A stretch of DNA of 64,000 nt, from positions 772,001-836,000 of the forward strand of contig JAQISU010000109.1 of assembly GCA_029339505.1 (NCBI GenBank), given 5' to 3'. Both the position numbers and the translations under genes were made by a program. The notes under the pieces are model-generated. The model searched no databases. It was not told the origin of the DNA and saw only the letters and a program-made list of their open reading frames with translations. Each line of letters begins with the position of its first letter. The first letter of the stretch is position 1. Shown here one piece after another: positions 38,668-48,942 of the stretch. This stretch comes from Unio delphinus (lineage: Eukaryota > Mollusca > Bivalvia > Unionida > Unionidae).

Positions 38668-39102
38668 TTAAATATGAAATCTTTTTAGATTTTCACCGCT
38701 AGTATATTCATTTACAACCACATGTGGTGGTTTCTTCGATGATGAAATTTTCATTAACACATTCAATACTTCATTACCGCAGATTGGTGCATCACTTAAA
38801 GTTTGTGTCGGTAACGTTGAATGCCACACTGGAAATCCCTTAAATTTCTTCACATATTTGTAAAACTCAATTGGTGGTGCTAACCCGTATGAGTCAAAAT
38901 AAATAATTCCTCGCGGATCAATTGCGTATCCAACCCAGTGTGTTCCGGGTCCATTATTGTTATCTAAATTGATAATTCCAGTTTACGGTATATTTGGAAT
39001 ATTTGGTAATTGATCTCTCATAAATACACCTCTGAAATTTTTTATTGGAAATTTAGTATATTTTGATTTTTCAACCGCGGCGATGAGATCAAAATTTGAC
39101 AT
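38668..39102 (-). pseudogene. Adenain-type cysteine protease, B copy (single in-frame TAA)
   Basis: Start MSNFDLIAAVEK at 39102. FRGVFMRDQLP is followed by an in-frame TAA at 38983-38985, then TGIINLDNN, GPGTHWVGY (His), YFDSYGLAPP (acidic residue) and PICGNEVLN (Cys), ending near FHI at 38668. Apart from the TAA the frame is open from start to end. About 144 residues is short for the family, whose adenoviral members have around 200, but covers all catalytic positions. Either the gene is dead in both elements, or the stop is read through or bypassed. Confidence 0.85.
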
Positions 39103-39140
39103 CGGTGTGAAATTCGAAGAATTTCCAATCGAAGAATCTT

Positions 39141-39605
39141 TTATATTGTTCCTGGTAGTCTTAGGCCAGCTCCGCGCCTGTACCACGACGTTGGAGTTCC
39201 TGGTAGTCTTAGTCCTTTCCCCTTTTTTTTAATATTTCCTCCGGTTGCCTTTTTCAAAGCCATTCCCGCAGCAGTTCCAACAGCTCCAAGCGCTGCAGCT
39301 TTTGCAATTGCTGGTGCGGCTGCTGCAATCAACGCTGGAATCGCAGCAAACAACGGAAATATACCGCGGGATTTTATCATGTTAGCAATTGCGCCCTTGG
39401 AAAAATCAAGTTGAACCCCTCGATTATTCTTAACAGCGTCATTGAAATGTTTTATTTGACGATCAGTCAACGATAATTTATGTGATCCAGAAGTCATTTG
39501 TGTTGGTTTTAACGTTATTGTAGTTCCACATTCTTTTGCAGATTTTGATTTTAATTTCTTTACTTGACCCTCAGTTAGTGATACATTAACAACCTTATAT
39601 GGCAT
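39141..39605 (-). CDS. pX-like hydrophobic basic protein, B copy
   Basis: A 154-residue frame starting MPYKVVNVSLTEGQVKKL. Polar basic N-terminal half with LSLTDRQIKHFNDA, then MIKSRGIFPLFAAIPAL and an alanine-rich membrane-type helix (residues ~78-112), then a glycine/lysine tail with KATGGNIKKKGKGLRLPG and a nearby repeat RRGAGLRLPG. Its end runs past the upstream part of the protease gene. A core or membrane-active minor structural protein by position. Confidence 0.7.
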   Translation of the reverse strand: MPYKVVNVSLTEGQVKKLKSKSAKECGTTITLKPTQMTSGSHKLSLTDRQIKHFNDAVKNNRGVQLDFSKGAIANMIKSRGIFPLFAAIPALIAAAAPAIAKAAALGAVGTAAGMALKKATGGNIKKKGKGLRLPGTPTSWYRRGAGLRLPGTI

Positions 39606-39654
39606 TTATTGTAAAACACACTTATATTTTCAATTGATCTAATTGTGAAAATTC

Positions 39655-41086
39655 TTACAGATTTTCCACTGGTGCATCAACGAGTCTCATTCGTCCACCA
39701 ACTCCTTCGAGTAGCATAGATTTATCACTGAGAATTACAGCTACGGCTCTGTAATCAACACCAGCGGGTGCTATACGGGCTCGGAAATGTATATCAACGA
39801 CGGATTGTCTCATCATATCGAGGTGTGTCAATGAAAAGTAATAAATCGGATATAAACTTTTAAAATCTAATTGCGATATTTGCAGACCGGTATCAACATT
39901 CTGATCACGACCCATAAATGATAACAACCTGTGATAAACTCGAGCAACATTATTTTCCTCGTAATTTAGTTGTATATCTTCGGCTGGTTCTTGTTGCCCG
40001 TTTATTCTCAGCGATACTTCTTTGACTCCTAATTTGTCAAATATCATATGGGAACGAAGTTGTTGACTCCCATCGGCACCAGTAGTTTGAACTCTATTTG
40101 CATTTTGTAGCGCTATAAATATATGACGCGGTGCTGAAGATCCACCTTTAGATGCTAGATGCCATGTAAATGTATCAGCGACATTATCTTCTTTGGTATC
40201 CGTGGACACAGTTAACCAACTTAATAGAGTTTTCCCACCGGTTTCCATAAATGTTATCAATCGTTGCTCCGCTGCCAACGACGGAGTCATTACAGGCATC
40301 CACAACGTCAACTTACTCAAATTAACTTTTCCGTCACCACCACCAGTACGCCAAATTGCGGCATTAACATCACTCCGTCGCGTCAACGCAATTGTGTTTT
40401 GCTCCGTAAATAACTTTTCTAACATTTCTACAAAATCCAAATATATGATGGAGCGGAATCGCACATGAAAAACGTCGTCGTTCCCCCTGCAACATTCCTA
40501 CACGCGTTGTAAATCCCAGATTGAATCTAACGCTATCAGATTTTACAATATCGAAATCATCTGCTGGTCTGGCTTCGTGATAAACATCAATTGGTTGTGG
40601 ATCAAATGCAGTATCTCGACCTGTTTTAATTTTAATATACTTATCAGTTTCAGCGTGGTCGGAGGTATCTTTCGCGAACATCATTGATGGCCCAGCTGAT
40701 CTTGTAAAATCATCCGAGTATCTTGCTAGCCCGATTATTGTTGTTGCGATATCAACTTCACGCTCTATTGATTCAATCTCTTTTCCATCGATGAGATACC
40801 GTGCACTTTCAAATAACGTCATTACACCGTTGTTAACAAATCCAACTTTGATATCATTTGCGTAAGGTGTATTAGCTGCCACGTTAGTTACAATTTCTCC
40901 CTCAATTTCATTAAATGCTTCACAAGGCAAAAAGTATTTGCTGGTATCTTGAACTTGAAGTTCAATTCGAGCTCGTATTTTAGGATCTATTGCGTGATAA
41001 GCATAAAGTTGATAATTTCCCACTGAATCGTTTTTTAGCACTGGAGCGTCTATGTCAAACGCGGGATCATTTTGTTGTTTAAACAT
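39655..41086 (-). pseudogene. Hexon-like major capsid protein, B copy (one frameshift)
   Basis: Two overlapping frames (41086-40370, then 40464-39655) together cover about 470 residues. N-terminal part: TSKYFLPCEAFNEIEGEI, VGFVNNGVMTLFESARYL, ARYSDDFTRSAGPSMMFAKD, ending with IPLHHIFGFCRNVRKVI. C-terminal part: KVNLSKLTLWMPVMTPSL, APRHIFIALQNANR, LDFKSLYPIYYFSLTHLD, ending MRLVDAPVENL. These blocks are typical of the Polinton/adintovirus double jelly-roll capsid protein. The shift is near 40405-40420, not in a long homopolymer. The A copy is at 25730. Confidence 0.88.
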
Positions 41087-41136
41087 TATATGGAGATATT
41101 AATATTTTTTCAATTGTGAAAATTGCAGAATAATTT

Positions 41137-41628
41137 TCAATTTCGTCTCCGTCGCCGAGAATTGCCAAGACCACTTCCAGCTATCATACTCGCAACATTA
41201 GGGTTACTCAAAATTTTTTGAATTCCCCCCGAGTTTACATTTTCAAGATTTTCTAATCGTTGTTGTACTGCTTCGTTGATTATTTTACTAACTTTTGCTG
41301 GCATCACAGTCGTGGATGGCAAAAACGCTTGCGTTTTCAACGGTTGTGGTTTCTTTTTTGGTCTCACCAGCGAGACTACTTTATCCTTTACAGCTGTGAA
41401 TGCTTTTCCAGCGAGATCTCCAATAACACCTAATCCTTTATCTTTAATAACTTCAATTGCTTTCATTCCAGCTTGTTTAACAAATGGAGCGACTTTTGGT
41501 GCAATTCTACCGAATAATCCCATAATTGTTTTTCCTAATCCATCTCCGTAATACGCTTGATACACTGGAAATCTAGAATTTACCACATATACACTTGTAG
41601 GTTTATCGTGATTGTAGTTAATTATCAT
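41137..41628 (-). CDS. pVI-like amphipathic core protein, B copy
   Basis: Start chosen at 41628 (MIINYNHDKPTSVYVVNSRF) because the A copy aligns from there; an upstream ATG at 41664 adds 12 residues. The protein has GDGLGKTIMGLFGRIAPKV, long glycine/alanine/lysine amphipathic helices (residues ~28-85), KKKPQPLKTQAFLP, and a C-terminus IAGSGLGNSRRRRRN. IAGSG fits the adenain cleavage pattern (M/I/L-x-G-x-G). Compared with adenovirus pVI (membrane lysis and protease cofactor) by analogy. Confidence 0.7.
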   Translation of the reverse strand: MIINYNHDKPTSVYVVNSRFPVYQAYYGDGLGKTIMGLFGRIAPKVAPFVKQAGMKAIEVIKDKGLGVIGDLAGKAFTAVKDKVVSLVRPKKKPQPLKTQAFLPSTTVMPAKVSKIINEAVQQRLENLENVNSGGIQKILSNPNVASMIAGSGLGNSRRRRRN

Positions 41629-41693
41629 ATTATTTGTAAATTGTTTACAATTTCTAATTAGCACAGAGTTCTAATTGGAAATCCCCTAGATTT

Positions 41694-42651
41694 TTAATCG
41701 CTGTGATATCCATGAAAATTTCTACTTGGATGATTTTCAACGAGTTCTTCAATAAGTTCCCGATATGTATGTATGTCCATGACACGACCTTTGAAATAAT
41801 CGTCTGCAGATATCAGCGGCTTCATTTGTAATTTCCGGAGAATTATTTCCGGCTCGTTTTCCACCGATTAGAACTTCTAGCCGTGATACATCATTGATGA
41901 TATTACGTGGACATGGAACATCATTGAAATTCAAAGAATTTCCACGGGAATTGCTTGAGAAATTCCTTGAATTTCCGATTCCACTACCAGTTACACCTCG
42001 TGTAAGTAATTTTTTAAATTCATCCCATTCCGGACGTATTTTTGCTGTAATTTTATCATGCTTTTTATTCGCTAAAAGTACTTTTCTCCCCCAAGTCTCC
42101 CTGTCCTTTATTTTTGTTAAATAAGGTAGATTTATTTTAGCACCCCGAGATTTAAAATTATCTTTGATAAAATGAGCTAATTCAACATCATCATCGATGC
42201 TTCCAATTTCGTTTAACGCGTCCTCGGTAAATATTTTTTCAGGAGTAAGATCACTTTCAGTGAGGTCGGTAGCATAAGGTTTATCTGAATCAAATCCGAT
42301 TGCTGGTTGAGGTCCCTCAAAACCTGTTAACTCATCTAATTGGCGTTGCTCTATCATTCTCTGTTGTTGTTTTACTATATCACTGGGAAGTTTTTCTAAA
42401 ATATCTGTTGTTTTCTGTTGAAGCGCTAACAGATTCTTGGAAATATCTGCTGTTGACTCAACTGATTCTTTTACTTTGCTGGTCGCTGCTGTTATCGGTG
42501 CAAATAGTTGTTCACTTCCAACAGTAAAATCGGTTTGCGCTGCTTGTCGTTGTTGAAGTTGGCGCCGTACCGAATCTCTAACTGGAATAAATTTCTTAAT
42601 CGCTGCTAATCTTTCTCGAGCTAGTCTAGTTGTGAGTGATTCAGGGATCAT
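41694..42651 (-). pseudogene. First-position structural protein, B copy (late frameshift)
   Basis: The open frame from 42651 runs 300 residues to 41749: MIPESLTTRLARERLAAIKK, a basic N-terminus, GSEQLFAPITAATSKV, a helical region to residue ~110, GVTGSGIGNSR near residue 222 (fits the adenain site pattern), and GNNSPEITNEAADICRRLF. A one-base shift in CAAAGG near 41790 puts the last ~30 codons in another frame ending at 41694. It is divergently arranged with the + strand ORF at 42749. Function unknown. Confidence 0.75.
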
Positions 42652-42663
42652 TATTGTGAAATC

Positions 42664-42672
42664 TTTTAGATT
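42664..42672 (-). promoter_or_regulatory. AATCTAAAA leader motif with downstream ACAATAATG
   Basis: Precedes the start at 42651. Two more related ATTTAGATTT copies lie at about 42697-42731, in the divergent intergenic space shared with the + strand gene at 42749. Confidence 0.5.
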
Positions 42673-42748
42673 TTTAATTAAAAATCATTTAAATTTAAAA
42701 ATCATTTAGATTTGAAAATCATTTAGATTTTTAATTTATATATGCATA

Positions 42749-43131
42749 ATGAACCAAAATATCGTCGACGAAATATCGCAACAACTTAATCGTGTAAATG
42801 AAATCCCTGAAATCGCTGCAATTGTAACAGAAAAAAAATATTACACTTTAACGCTGATTACCTTGCAGATGAGTTTCGTAAGATAACATCTGCGCGAACC
42901 AAGGATTATCCAACATACCGATCTGAATATCGTGTAGCTAAGACGCTAATTCGGCAACGGAATCAAATAATTTATCAACTTAATTTAACTGGTAGTGAAT
43001 CTTCGTTAACTGATTTTATTGAACTTTCTAAACTTTTGAATACACTAATAAAAGCTGTCGGGAATGTATTCGAAGAAGAAAAAAATATATCAAAATTCGC
43101 TGAAGAATTTGATAACACCTGGGATCAATAA
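42749..43131 (+). pseudogene. Small helical protein, B copy (frameshift at A8)
   Basis: Starts MNQNIVDEISQQLNRV; a one-base shift in a run of eight A near 42831 moves the rest to another frame, ending at TAA 43129-43131. The downstream part contains SEYRVAKTLIRQRN and LSKLLNTLIKAVGN. It resembles the A-element ORF at 50131-50418 (NEYIIIKTITDAR). Mostly helical with no recognised domain. Confidence 0.6.
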
Positions 43132-43201
43132 TGATTCTCATGTGAAAATTCTTGTAAATATTTAAAATTGCTTTTTTACAATTTTCATTTTTATTTTTTT
43201 T

Positions 43202-43582
43202 TTACATCCACGTGAATGATACTTTACATTTAAATTTTTCAGAATATGCCGCTGAGGTTATATAGTCAGCTGATCGGTTTACTGATTCTTTATGAATATT
43301 GAAGTATCTAGCGGCTGAATTTATTGATTGGAAATCTATAATCTCACTGTTATAAAAAGCAGTTACCGGTCTAGGTGAGTTATTTCTATTTAGATTTAGA
43401 TTTTTATGAAGACAATTTTCTCGTTGAGTAACTACTCGTAAATTATCGATATGATTATTTAATTTATTTCTGTCGATATGATCAATAACATAACCCGGAG
43501 GAATTTCTCCGATAAAAACTTCAGCTATAAATCTATGAGCGAGATATTCTTTTTTTTTCCTTGGTAATTTACAGTAATACAT
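43202..43582 (-). CDS. Free-standing HNH endonuclease (homing type), B copy
   Basis: A 126-residue intact frame. HNH_3-type core: AHRFIAEVFIGEIPPGYVID-HIDRNKLNNHIDNLRVV (residues ~15-52) followed by TQRENCLHKN. The C-terminal third (FYNSEIIDFQSINSAARYF) resembles a NUMOD1-type DNA-binding helix region, as in phage homing endonucleases. It nicks or cuts DNA at a specific site. Related copies lie in A at 50476-50850 and as a fragment at 51597-51811. It sits between the small helical gene and the zinc-finger gene, not inside an intron. Confidence 0.88.
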   Translation of the reverse strand: MYYCKLPRKKKEYLAHRFIAEVFIGEIPPGYVIDHIDRNKLNNHIDNLRVVTQRENCLHKNLNLNRNNSPRPVTAFYNSEIIDFQSINSAARYFNIHKESVNRSADYITSAAYSEKFKCKVSFTWM

Positions 43583-43815
43583 AAATAACCCAAATTATTA
43601 ACACCTCCAATTTTTTTTCTTAGACGTCGATTTCTAACAGTTTCTATCTCGAGAAGCCTCGTAATTGACGTAAATCGGATGCGAAACGTACTCGTTTGAC
43701 ATTATTATTTTATATAGGTTTTTCTTTGTTTAAATGTTATTTCTAAATTGGTCTGTTTACGTAGTCTTGCGGGGTTTGTATAATTTGATTACGGTGTTTC
43801 ACATGAGTGTAGACA

Positions 43816-44025
43816 TCATAATACCGTTTTAACTCTATATTTTTTACCGCCATGTTCCAAACATAACTGAGTTTCACCTCGTACTCCAACACCGCATACG
43901 ATACAAGGTTTTGGTCCTGTACTTCCGCGTCGAATTGATACTTGATGCTGTCCGCAATATTCTTTTTTCGATAATTTATTACACGTGTTTGTCGAACCGA
44001 TTAGCAACCACTTGCAATGATTCAT
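43816..44025 (-). CDS. Cys-rich zinc-finger protein, B copy
   Basis: A 69-residue intact frame starting MNHCKWLLIGSTNTCNK. Two zinc-binding clusters: C-x8-9-C...YCGQH at residues 4-27, and PCIVCGVGVRGETQLCLEHG at ~39-59. Basic between them (SIRRGSTGPK). The A copy is 50930-51283. Small proteins of this plan accompany the polymerase gene in elements of this type. It may act as a nucleic-acid binding accessory; this is inferred. Confidence 0.75.
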   Translation of the reverse strand: MNHCKWLLIGSTNTCNKLSKKEYCGQHQVSIRRGSTGPKPCIVCGVGVRGETQLCLEHGGKKYRVKTVL

Positions 44026-44108
44026 GTTATATAATTATATATATATTTAATTAAAATTTAAACATATGTTTTATTTTTTTTTTTTAATTAGATATTTGCT
44101 TTAATATA

Positions 44109-47100
44109 ATGAGTAAAATTTATTTTTCTCTTGACGCAAAATCTGGATTATCAATAAGGAAAATCAAGGATAAATCGCTTATAAAAATGATATCACACGC
44201 GAAGAAAGAATTTCGTATCGACGGAGCTGCATATATGTTTACCAGTTATAGAGTAAGTGATGGTAAAAAACTCAACGATGGTACCATAGATAAAGTTCGC
44301 GCGATGAATATATTATCGTTGTTGGATAACAACAACTACTTCTGCAGAATAAAGTGGATTAAATGGGATGAGAGCGATGATGAAGTCCATGGTTGGATTA
44401 TCCGAGATAATTATAACCCTGTGATGAAAAATAAAAAAAAATGTGATTTTCAACTCCGATATGAATCCAGGAGCGCTAGTTGGAATTGATAGTCACTATT
44501 ATAACAGAGATTATCCTATGACCGTTGTGATATATGGGTTATATAGAATTCACGTAGATATCGACTACGATAAAATGTATCCGATGAAAACGTCAGAATC
44601 ATCACTGATAAATTGTGTTGCCGAGCGAGTTTTGGAACATTTCAAAAATTCTTTACGAGGAAATGGATTAACTCAGCAACGATGTGAAAAAATAACATCT
44701 TGGGGGAAACGAATGGCGGAACAAGGTGGAGCTTCGATCAGTGATGTTACTGAATTACAAAAATCTTTAAAATATCCGATTGTCGTAGAAACTATAACCG
44801 GAGAGATATTACACGATTGTAAATATCAAAAAAAAAATTACCTCCAATTAAAATTATTGATCATAAGGGACATGCCTGGAATTCCACGATAACTGAATTT
44901 CCTCCATCGAAGGTTGTAAAATACATACCTGAAAAATTTACCAAAGATGGATTTTACGAGGGGAAATTATTTGATACGATAGCGGAAATAAACGGAGATG
45001 ATCCAACTTCAATTTGGTTATTTAGCAGTAGTGAAGATCCTGAAATAGGATTTGATCAATTTGTGAAACTCAACGGAGAATTATATCGCGAAGAACAATT
45101 AGATTCGCGTATGAAAAATGTTACAAAAGATTTTGTAAGTGATTTTGACAAACAAATATTATGTAATTCGTTTACAGTTCCATCAGTAATTGCGCATTAC
45201 GCTCGTGAAATAAATTCTTGGAGAAAAACTCTGAAAAGATTTCTCGACGATGGAAGATTGAGTTGTATTGAATACGGACATGGCGGATTATGGAATACAA
45301 AATATGATAATAAGAATTTAATTTCCGCTGATATGAATACTAGTTATCCGGGAGGTTTTCTTGGAATGGGAGTATGTGGTGAATATTTTAAACGTTTCGG
45401 ACATCCAACACATGAGATGACAAGAGTTGCGATTAACGGAAACTTACCTGATTTTGATTTAACTGGATTCGCTAAAGTTATTTTTTTTGAACTTAAGCGT
45501 GGATTACACGATTGTAGTTATTGCTGGATTGGCAAACACATGTCTGAGAAATCATGGACTCCAATAGTGTTGTTGCGATATATGTTAGATAGTGGTATGT
45601 TAACATCGTTGACAGTTGGTGAAGCTATAATAAGTTATAAATCTCAAAAAGATGTTTGGTTGCCAATTCCAGATTTAGATAATGAAATTGAAAATGTAAG
45701 AAAGAATTTTCCAAATTACAATAATAAAAAAATACGTGAAATGGCTAAACAATTATATTGTGGTAGAGAAAAATCCGCAAAGGATTACGGAAGAAAAATC
45801 ATTGGAAAGTTTACTCAAGGAGGAAGATTTTCTAGTGCTCGATATGCTTCTAGATTAATAATTGATCCAGTTGAAGAACAAATTATTATTAAACATCTTA
45901 CTGATACTAATAGATTTGTAACGAGTAGAAAAGCATTTTTATCAAATGGGAAACAATATGGAACTGTTATAACTTACATAGATGGAGAAAATGCTCAGTG
46001 GGTACATTTAAGAGCTTCAATGTTAGCGTATACAAGTATTAATTTATTTTCGATGATAAATAAATTTCCTAATATTGCTGTAAGAGTTGAAACTGATTCT
46101 ATGTACTTCCACGAGAAACATATTTCTGCGGTTGAACCATTTCTCGGAGAAGGTTGGGGATCTTGGAGAATTAAAAAAGAAAAATTACACGATTATAATT
46201 TGCACGCTAACGTTGAGATACTTGATAGTTACCGCGGGAAAAATCCAGATAATATTCAGTTAGAATTTTCTAGTGCACCATCAGTATTTGATCCGTTAAC
46301 AAGATATAAGATAGTTTACTTAAACGGTTGTGGAGGTTCTGGAAAAACAGAAAGAGTTATAAGAATGTATAAAGATTCTAACATAATAGCGTTAATACCG
46401 GCTCATAAATTAGAAAAAGATATAAAAGAACGTGGAATTCCTGCTTGTACTTATCATAGTTTCTTTAGGTGGAAGGGTAATACGTGGACTCCATTGCGAA
46501 TGGGTAATAAATTTATACCATCAATAATTCTTTGGGATGAAGTGTGTACAGTGCCGTTAAAAATATTACAACAATTTCTCGGTTGGTTATCTACGAAAAA
46601 TGTTAAAGTGATATTATGCGGAGATGATGGTCAACCACCACCATTTTACGGAGAATCACCTCATGAGTGGTTGAAAGCTAATGTTGATTATTATGAAGAA
46701 ATCACAGAAGATTTTAGATCGCTAGATGAAGAAATAAAAGATTTAAAATCTAGAATCAGACGAAAATCTGATGACGAGCAATGTAGAATTATCAGAGAAG
46801 TTATCCCGGAAACCCCTGAAGAACAATTTTGGGGATCTTGGACACCCAACGACATAGTATTTGCTAGTAGAAAAATAACTCGAGATGATATTCAACAGCT
46901 GTTATTCGAAATACATCAAAAGAAGTTTCCTGATATGAAAGTTCCTTTGTGTTATAGACCATCTGATACACGACAACAAAACATTAATGTTAAAATTCCA
47001 TGTGGAGAAGAACAAAAATTAGTGGTAAATGAAATTGTACACGTTGACATCGATGTAGTTGAGGACGCATTAAACGCTACCAATTCTCCTTGGATGTTAG

Positions 47101-47546
47101 GTTATGCAGCTACGATACACTCATCACAGGGATTAACTATCACAGATACAATTATTTGGATCGTAGATAATCGTATTGAGTGGTCAAATTTAGTTTATTT
47201 AGCGGTATCTAGAGCTAGACGAATAAATCAATTACGCCGAATTAACATCGAAGATACAGCAAGTAGTTCTGATGTTGATATTTACGTCGTTGAGAAAAAA
47301 TTATCAGGATATAAACAACAAGATAAGAAAAAAAATAGAAATTTTAATATTAATTCGGGTTTAATACTATCGTTGAAAACGCAGCAAGATAATCACTGCG
47401 CTGCTTGCAATTGTTTATTGCGCTGGCGGTATCATCCTGGAGATCGTTACCAATTTACCGTTGATAGAATCGATAATAATCTCGGACATGTCGTTGGTAA
47501 TGTAAGATTAACGTGTCTGGAGTGTAATATACGTCACGCTAACTAA
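44109..47546 (+). pseudogene. PolB-like polymerase / SF1 helicase / HNH fusion (two homopolymer shifts upstream)
   Basis: The long open frame 45063-47546 encodes 827 residues; its coding continues upstream through frames 44443-44892 and 44109-44489, separated by shifts at A runs near 44432 and 44828. Polymerase-type motifs: SADMNTSYPGGF (~residue 88, motif A) and VRVETDSMYF (~340, motif C, with ETDS in place of DTDS). Helicase: GCGGSGKT (~422, Walker A), IILWDEVC (~488, Walker B), HSSQGLT (~685), YLAVSRARR (~712). C-terminal HNH: CAACNC...DRIDNN...LTCLECN (~779-824). It would copy, unwind and possibly nick the element's own DNA. Convergent with integrase, overlapping its end by 8 bp. Confidence 0.85.
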
Positions 47547-48506
47547 TTTTTCGCGGTGGTAATTGAGTGTCGTCAGGAATAACTTGTAGTTGTTCGCGTG
47601 TAAATCCTCGCTGAGGTGCGGACGAATCCAATCTATAAATTGCTGGCCTAGAAATGCTAGCATTTCCACTAAAAGATCGTGTCGACGATGATATTTTATG
47701 TGTAGTGATACTCCAAATAGGATCAGTGGCTCTTGCGCTACCACCTTCGAGTTCACCTGGCTCATATAAATATCTCACAGTGACGTCACCGAGAATTGGT
47801 TCACTGAAATTGGAAGTGTTAGTATTTCTAATACCAGGTATATACTTTTTTTTATTGCGATATTAGGTTTGATACCAATCATTCGAGTTATTTCGTTATT
47901 TAACGCGAATACTACTTTTGGTAATCTTTTGACCCATTCACGAGATCGAGTTTTTTGAGTAAATTCTTTCGCGTATTGATATCCAAATAACCGCTCAGCC
48001 AGAGTTCTATTAAATCGCTCTACAATTGCCTGATCACGGTGTATTGCAGTGTGTCCTCGTCGTATAGCTACGTTATGAGTTTTCATCGTAGATGTAACAG
48101 CACCTTGAAATTCCTTACCAGGATCAACTTGTAATAGATTTGGCCAACTTAGTGGACCTTTACGATAAATCTTTTCAAATGCGATGGAAACTTCCGTGGA
48201 TGATTTTGTTTTTAACGGTATTGCTTGTTTATATCTGCTAGCGATATCAACTACGGTTAATGCATATTTGTAACCGTTATCGAGAGAAAGAAATAATATA
48301 TCGGCTTGATGAACTTCATTCGGTACAAAAACATCAAAATGAGAATAATTAATTTTTTTAGGATCCGGAAGATAAATTTGCCATAACGCCTGTTTGGATA
48401 ACCAATCTTTTGCGGTTTTATATTTTACCGATGCAGCATTGGCTAGTTTTTTAATTGCTGCGTAACCTTTCCAGTAGCCGCTATTAGAATAATAAATAGA
48501 TTCCAT
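47539..48506 (-). pseudogene. Retroviral-type DDE integrase, B copy (one shift)
   Basis: Start MESIYYSNSGYWKGYAAI at 48506. An N-terminal HTH-like part is followed by the catalytic core: VHQADILFLSLDN (first Asp), LLQVDPGKEFQG (second Asp), AIVERFNRTLAERLF (Glu), the D-D-E arrangement of the Polinton c-integrase. A shift at a run of eight T near 47848-47855 separates the C-terminal domain (VRYLYEPGELEG, DPIWSITTHKI), likely the SH3/chromo-type DNA-binding tail. It joins element ends to target DNA, giving short target duplications as seen at 33905 and 50011. Confidence 0.88.
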
Positions 48507-48520
48507 GTTATTGTAAAATA

Positions 48521-48530
48521 ATTTAGATTT
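48521..48530 (-). promoter_or_regulatory. AAATCTAAAT leader motif
   Basis: Stands upstream of the integrase start at 48506; the intervening context reads ATTTTACAATAACATG on the coding strand, similar to the structural-gene leaders. Confidence 0.4.
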
Positions 48531-48942
48531 TTAAATACTAGCACGAGAAGCTCCGCTTCCGAACATTATTTTACCTTTCATAGCTGCGCTTATCAACCAA
48601 GAAGCTAACTTTTCTTTGAATTTTTTTATCAGGAATTGCATTTAACGCGTGAATTAATTTTACATCTGCGAGATAACGCTGTTGAAGATCATCACTGCGA
48701 TATGCGATATCATGTATTCTACAAGCTTCATCGATAGCATTAATTGGATACTCTCCTGGATTTGGTTGATTATTTTCATCTAGTCTGATATCTAATCGAG
48801 TTCCAGGTCCGCAGTAATTATATCCTGGAAGATGTTTTTCTCCTGGACATTTAGCCCAAGGCGCTCCTGGAAGTTTTGATAATTTACCAGCTATATCTCC
48901 GGCTGTTTTTTTTTTTATAAATCTAAATTTTTTATGCCACAA
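48531..48942 (-). pseudogene. Phospholipase-A2-like protein, main part (late shift at T7)
   Basis: The open frame 48942-48571 (123 residues) contains LPGAPWAKCPGEKHLPGY, YCGPGTRLD (calcium-loop type) and IDEACRIHDIAYR (catalytic His-Asp pair), the signature of parvovirus-VP1-like secreted PLA2 folds. A shift in a run of seven T near 48622-48628 moves the C-terminal ~30 codons (frame ending at 48531). Upstream it is contiguous, across a T11 run, with a zinc-ribbon ORF (48915-49046). In parvoviruses this activity breaches endosomal membranes during entry; a similar role here is inferred. Confidence 0.85.

Noticed and set aside
40193..40468. Plus-strand frames of 75-91 residues inside the B structural block (also 41276-41551, 41894-42124, 42300-42527)
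   Set aside because: Antisense shadows of the hexon-like, pVI-like and first-position genes, which have clear homologues in A.
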